62,000 nt of DNA, from the NCBI RefSeq assembly GCF_001039355.2, contig NW_019776091.1:43456-105455 (forward strand), in the 5' to 3' direction. Below the pieces are notes generated by a model. It did no database searches. It was not told the DNA's origin and saw nothing but the letters and a program-made list of their open reading frames with translations. Below are positions 60,027 through 62,000 of this stretch, in pieces. The translations under genes were made by a program, and so were the position numbers. Source of the DNA: Lingula anatina (taxonomy: Eukaryota; Brachiopoda; Lingulata; Lingulida; Lingulidae). Positions within the stretch are counted from its first letter, which is position 1; every line of letters starts with the position of its first letter.

Positions 60027-61483
60027 AGTGAGCTCGCAGCGTCGGCAATGTGATGAGATCTCCCAAACTGTCTTTTTGGTTAAGTGCCCTGCAAATAGTT
60101 CCTCGCAAGTAAAGTTAAACTTAATGCTTTCTTCACTTCAGAACTACGAGAGAATTAATCTGCATCCTTCAATGGCGTCTTGGTCTCTGGTCTTAGCACG
60201 CAATACCCGACCTGTTTGGGGTCGCGTTCCAGTGCCCAAGCTGTACTGTATCTTGCGGACACAAAGCGTGAAGACGTACCTAGAAAGGTGATGGGCAAGT
60301 TATGTAGTGTTGAGTGCCCGCCAATTGAACTAGATGTTGAACGGAAGTGTATAACAAACAGATTCAAGAAAGCTAAAAGTGCCATTAAAGAAAATATATC
60401 TTAAAAAAAAAACGACATTGCTGTGTCGTTAACCAATTTCAGCGCCGTTTCCTTAATTTAAAAGACCACAAAGACGATTTACACTCTACCGCGGCTTTCA
60501 GAGGACTTGATAATAAAACATTAACTCGTCACGTTTAAGCCATAGTTTATTTCTTTTGTCTTTTTTGTGGAAATGTGTATAAAATTATTGACTAGGGCAA
60601 TTTACACACTTTCACTTTTACTACCTATAAACTAAACTCCCTAACATTTGCTGTCGATTCCCAATTTGCTACATACCCAAATTTGGCAATATATCTATTT
60701 ATGAACTTTCACTGTTAACAAATGAAAATGTAGAGCTTCGACTACCATACAGTTACAGGTAGCTATTGTAATGTTCGTTCATTTAATTAGTAACCTAAAC
60801 ACGTCAGTCACGATGACTATCACCAGATTTGGCAACAATTAAGGTTAGGACAGTAATTAACACCTGTCTACAGTTAGAGCCACAGGTACAGCTGACAAAC
60901 ACCTGGTTGACTCAACTAATAAGTGCTGGGTTTCTTAATAACTGTTAAGAAAGATTAATCCTGTTTAATTTAAATGACCACGTTTTTAAAAACGAAACTG
61001 GTAATTTGAAAACAACAAGCGAACACAGAATTATCGCAAATGAAATCTAGAAAATGGTTTAAGAAACTAAGTAAACCTGAAACTATGCACAACGCATATC
61101 CTGAGCCAAACATTAGTGCTACCAGTACAACTGCCGATTGATGACCCTGGTCGTGCTACTGTGTTGGATGTTCCCTGGCGTTGTGTTATTGCGTACAACT
61201 ACCACAATGCCTCTCACAGAGCCACTGCGTTTAAGACTTTGGTTTGTATAGCATACTTGACGTTGCCTAAGGCATGTACGATGAAATAGTTTTGGTTAAG
61301 CACATTTAAGGGTATATTCACGTACCTATCTGTTAGACAGTGTTGCTAGATCTTTTCATTTGCACATATTCCACTTATTTTGTAAATAAATCCCTTTTTT
61401 CTTAAGCGTTTATATCAAGTTCACCTAAATAACTGTTTGTTTTGACGTTGTCATATGCGGTATTTTAAGGACAAGAAAACAGC
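60027..61483. other. 5' flank of protease copy 2 and AT-rich intergenic DNA
   Basis: 60027-60540 is homologous to the flank of copy 1 and should contain the promoter. A plus-strand frame 60180-60404 (EDVPRKVMGKLCSVECPPIE within it) is partly conserved between both flanks but broken by stops in copy 1. From 60540 to 61480 I see nothing definable. Confidence 0.5.
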
Positions 61484-61722
61484 AACAGAAGAACCGACGG
61501 GACAACCATGATAAGGACAACGGGACAACCATGATAAGGACAACGGGACAGCCGTAGTAAGGACAACGGGACAACCATGGTAAGGACAAACGGACAACCA
61601 TGGTAAGGACAACGGGACAACCATGGAAAGGACAACGGGACAACCATGGTTAGGACAAACGGACACCATGGTAAGGACAACGAGACAACTATGAGAAGGA
61701 CAACGGGACAACCACGAAAAGG
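61484..61722. repeat. 23-bp minisatellite, about ten units
   Basis: The unit is GGACAACGGGACAACCATG plus four bases (GTAA or ATAA). Most units are 23 bases, one is 22. Because 23 is not a multiple of three, all three minus frames stay open and give tryptophan/proline-rich false proteins. Confidence 0.95.
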
Positions 61723-62000
61723 CAAAGGAGACGGTTGTACCAGAACCAACGGGGGAAAACATTTTCTATTTCCATTAAATTATGGTCATGTTTTTTTATT
61801 GCCTGTATTCTGTTGTGAGGTTATTTGACAAGATATGGAAATACTGACCCCTATAGAGCTCAAACATTGTATTATTCCTGGTAGTGACAAAGAAAACAAT
61901 CCCTCTCTCTCTCTCTCTCTCTCTGTATATATTCTTCAGTCATAAATGTACTGTACTAGAGCACATGTAGGCTACTGACGCAAGTAATTAATGGACGCTG
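61723..62000. other. Right edge, no gene seen
   Basis: The sequence contains a CT microsatellite (61902-61924) and no reading frame with family character. Confidence 0.6.

Noticed and set aside
61425-61762. Tryptophan/proline/cysteine-rich minus-strand proteins of 72-103 aa
   Set aside because: All three frames are open because of the 23-bp minisatellite; not a gene.

Overview
This is a eukaryotic, animal (invertebrate) genomic window. Coding is split into short exons with GT-AG introns, the DNA is AT-rich and dense in microsatellites and palindromic MITEs, and the gene families are metazoan (SGLT-type transporter, kyphoscoliosis-peptidase/hillarin-like proteins). A lophotrochozoan, perhaps a mollusc, is my best guess from the style of the repeats. 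The sequence does not prove it. There are three assembly gaps: 24496-24520, one base at 40349, and 42848-43226.

Layout. 1-5.4 kb: the first coding exon of a nucleoside hydrolase (minus strand, rest outside the window) next to a complete three-exon ankyrin-repeat gene (plus). 5.4-12 kb: a complete 14-exon sodium/solute cotransporter of the SLC5 SGLT type, 665 aa by my splicing, with one GC-AG intron. 12.1-33.3 kb: the most striking locus, two 11-exon paralogues head to head (A minus, 12076-20243, about 1516 aa; B plus, 25017-33340, about 1559 aa). Both encode an N-terminal acylation motif, a degenerate kyphoscoliosis-peptidase/transglutaminase-like domain, Ig-like strand repeats, a von Willebrand factor A domain with an intact MIDAS, and a new C-terminal region. 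All three expected catalytic positions of the transglutaminase-like fold appear substituted in both copies, so I read them as pseudoenzymes.

35.4-42.5 kb: a PhyH-family Fe(II)/2-oxoglutarate dioxygenase gene of nine exons, followed by a near-identical tandem copy of its last five exons only. An 85-bp minisatellite made from the gene's own intron-exon boundary carries decoy splice acceptors. The two copies differ by one repeat unit, and both end in the same homopolymer next to a gap, so haplotype or assembly duplication must be considered.

43.5-60 kb (minus strand): two tandem seven-exon genes for secreted proteinase K-like S8 serine proteases (507 and 501 aa) with all catalytic residues, plus a third, orphan copy of exon 1 between them that has a 4-bp insertion. 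Comparing the paralogues dates several transposon insertions, including a Harbinger-like MITE with a TTA target duplication whose exact empty site survives in the sister gene. 60-62 kb holds a 23-bp minisatellite and no gene I can support.

The genes do not form a pathway. Local duplication is the theme: inverted (A/B), tandem (proteases) and partial (PhyH). All splice structures come from reading frames, splice consensus and comparison between paralogues, with no transcript evidence.
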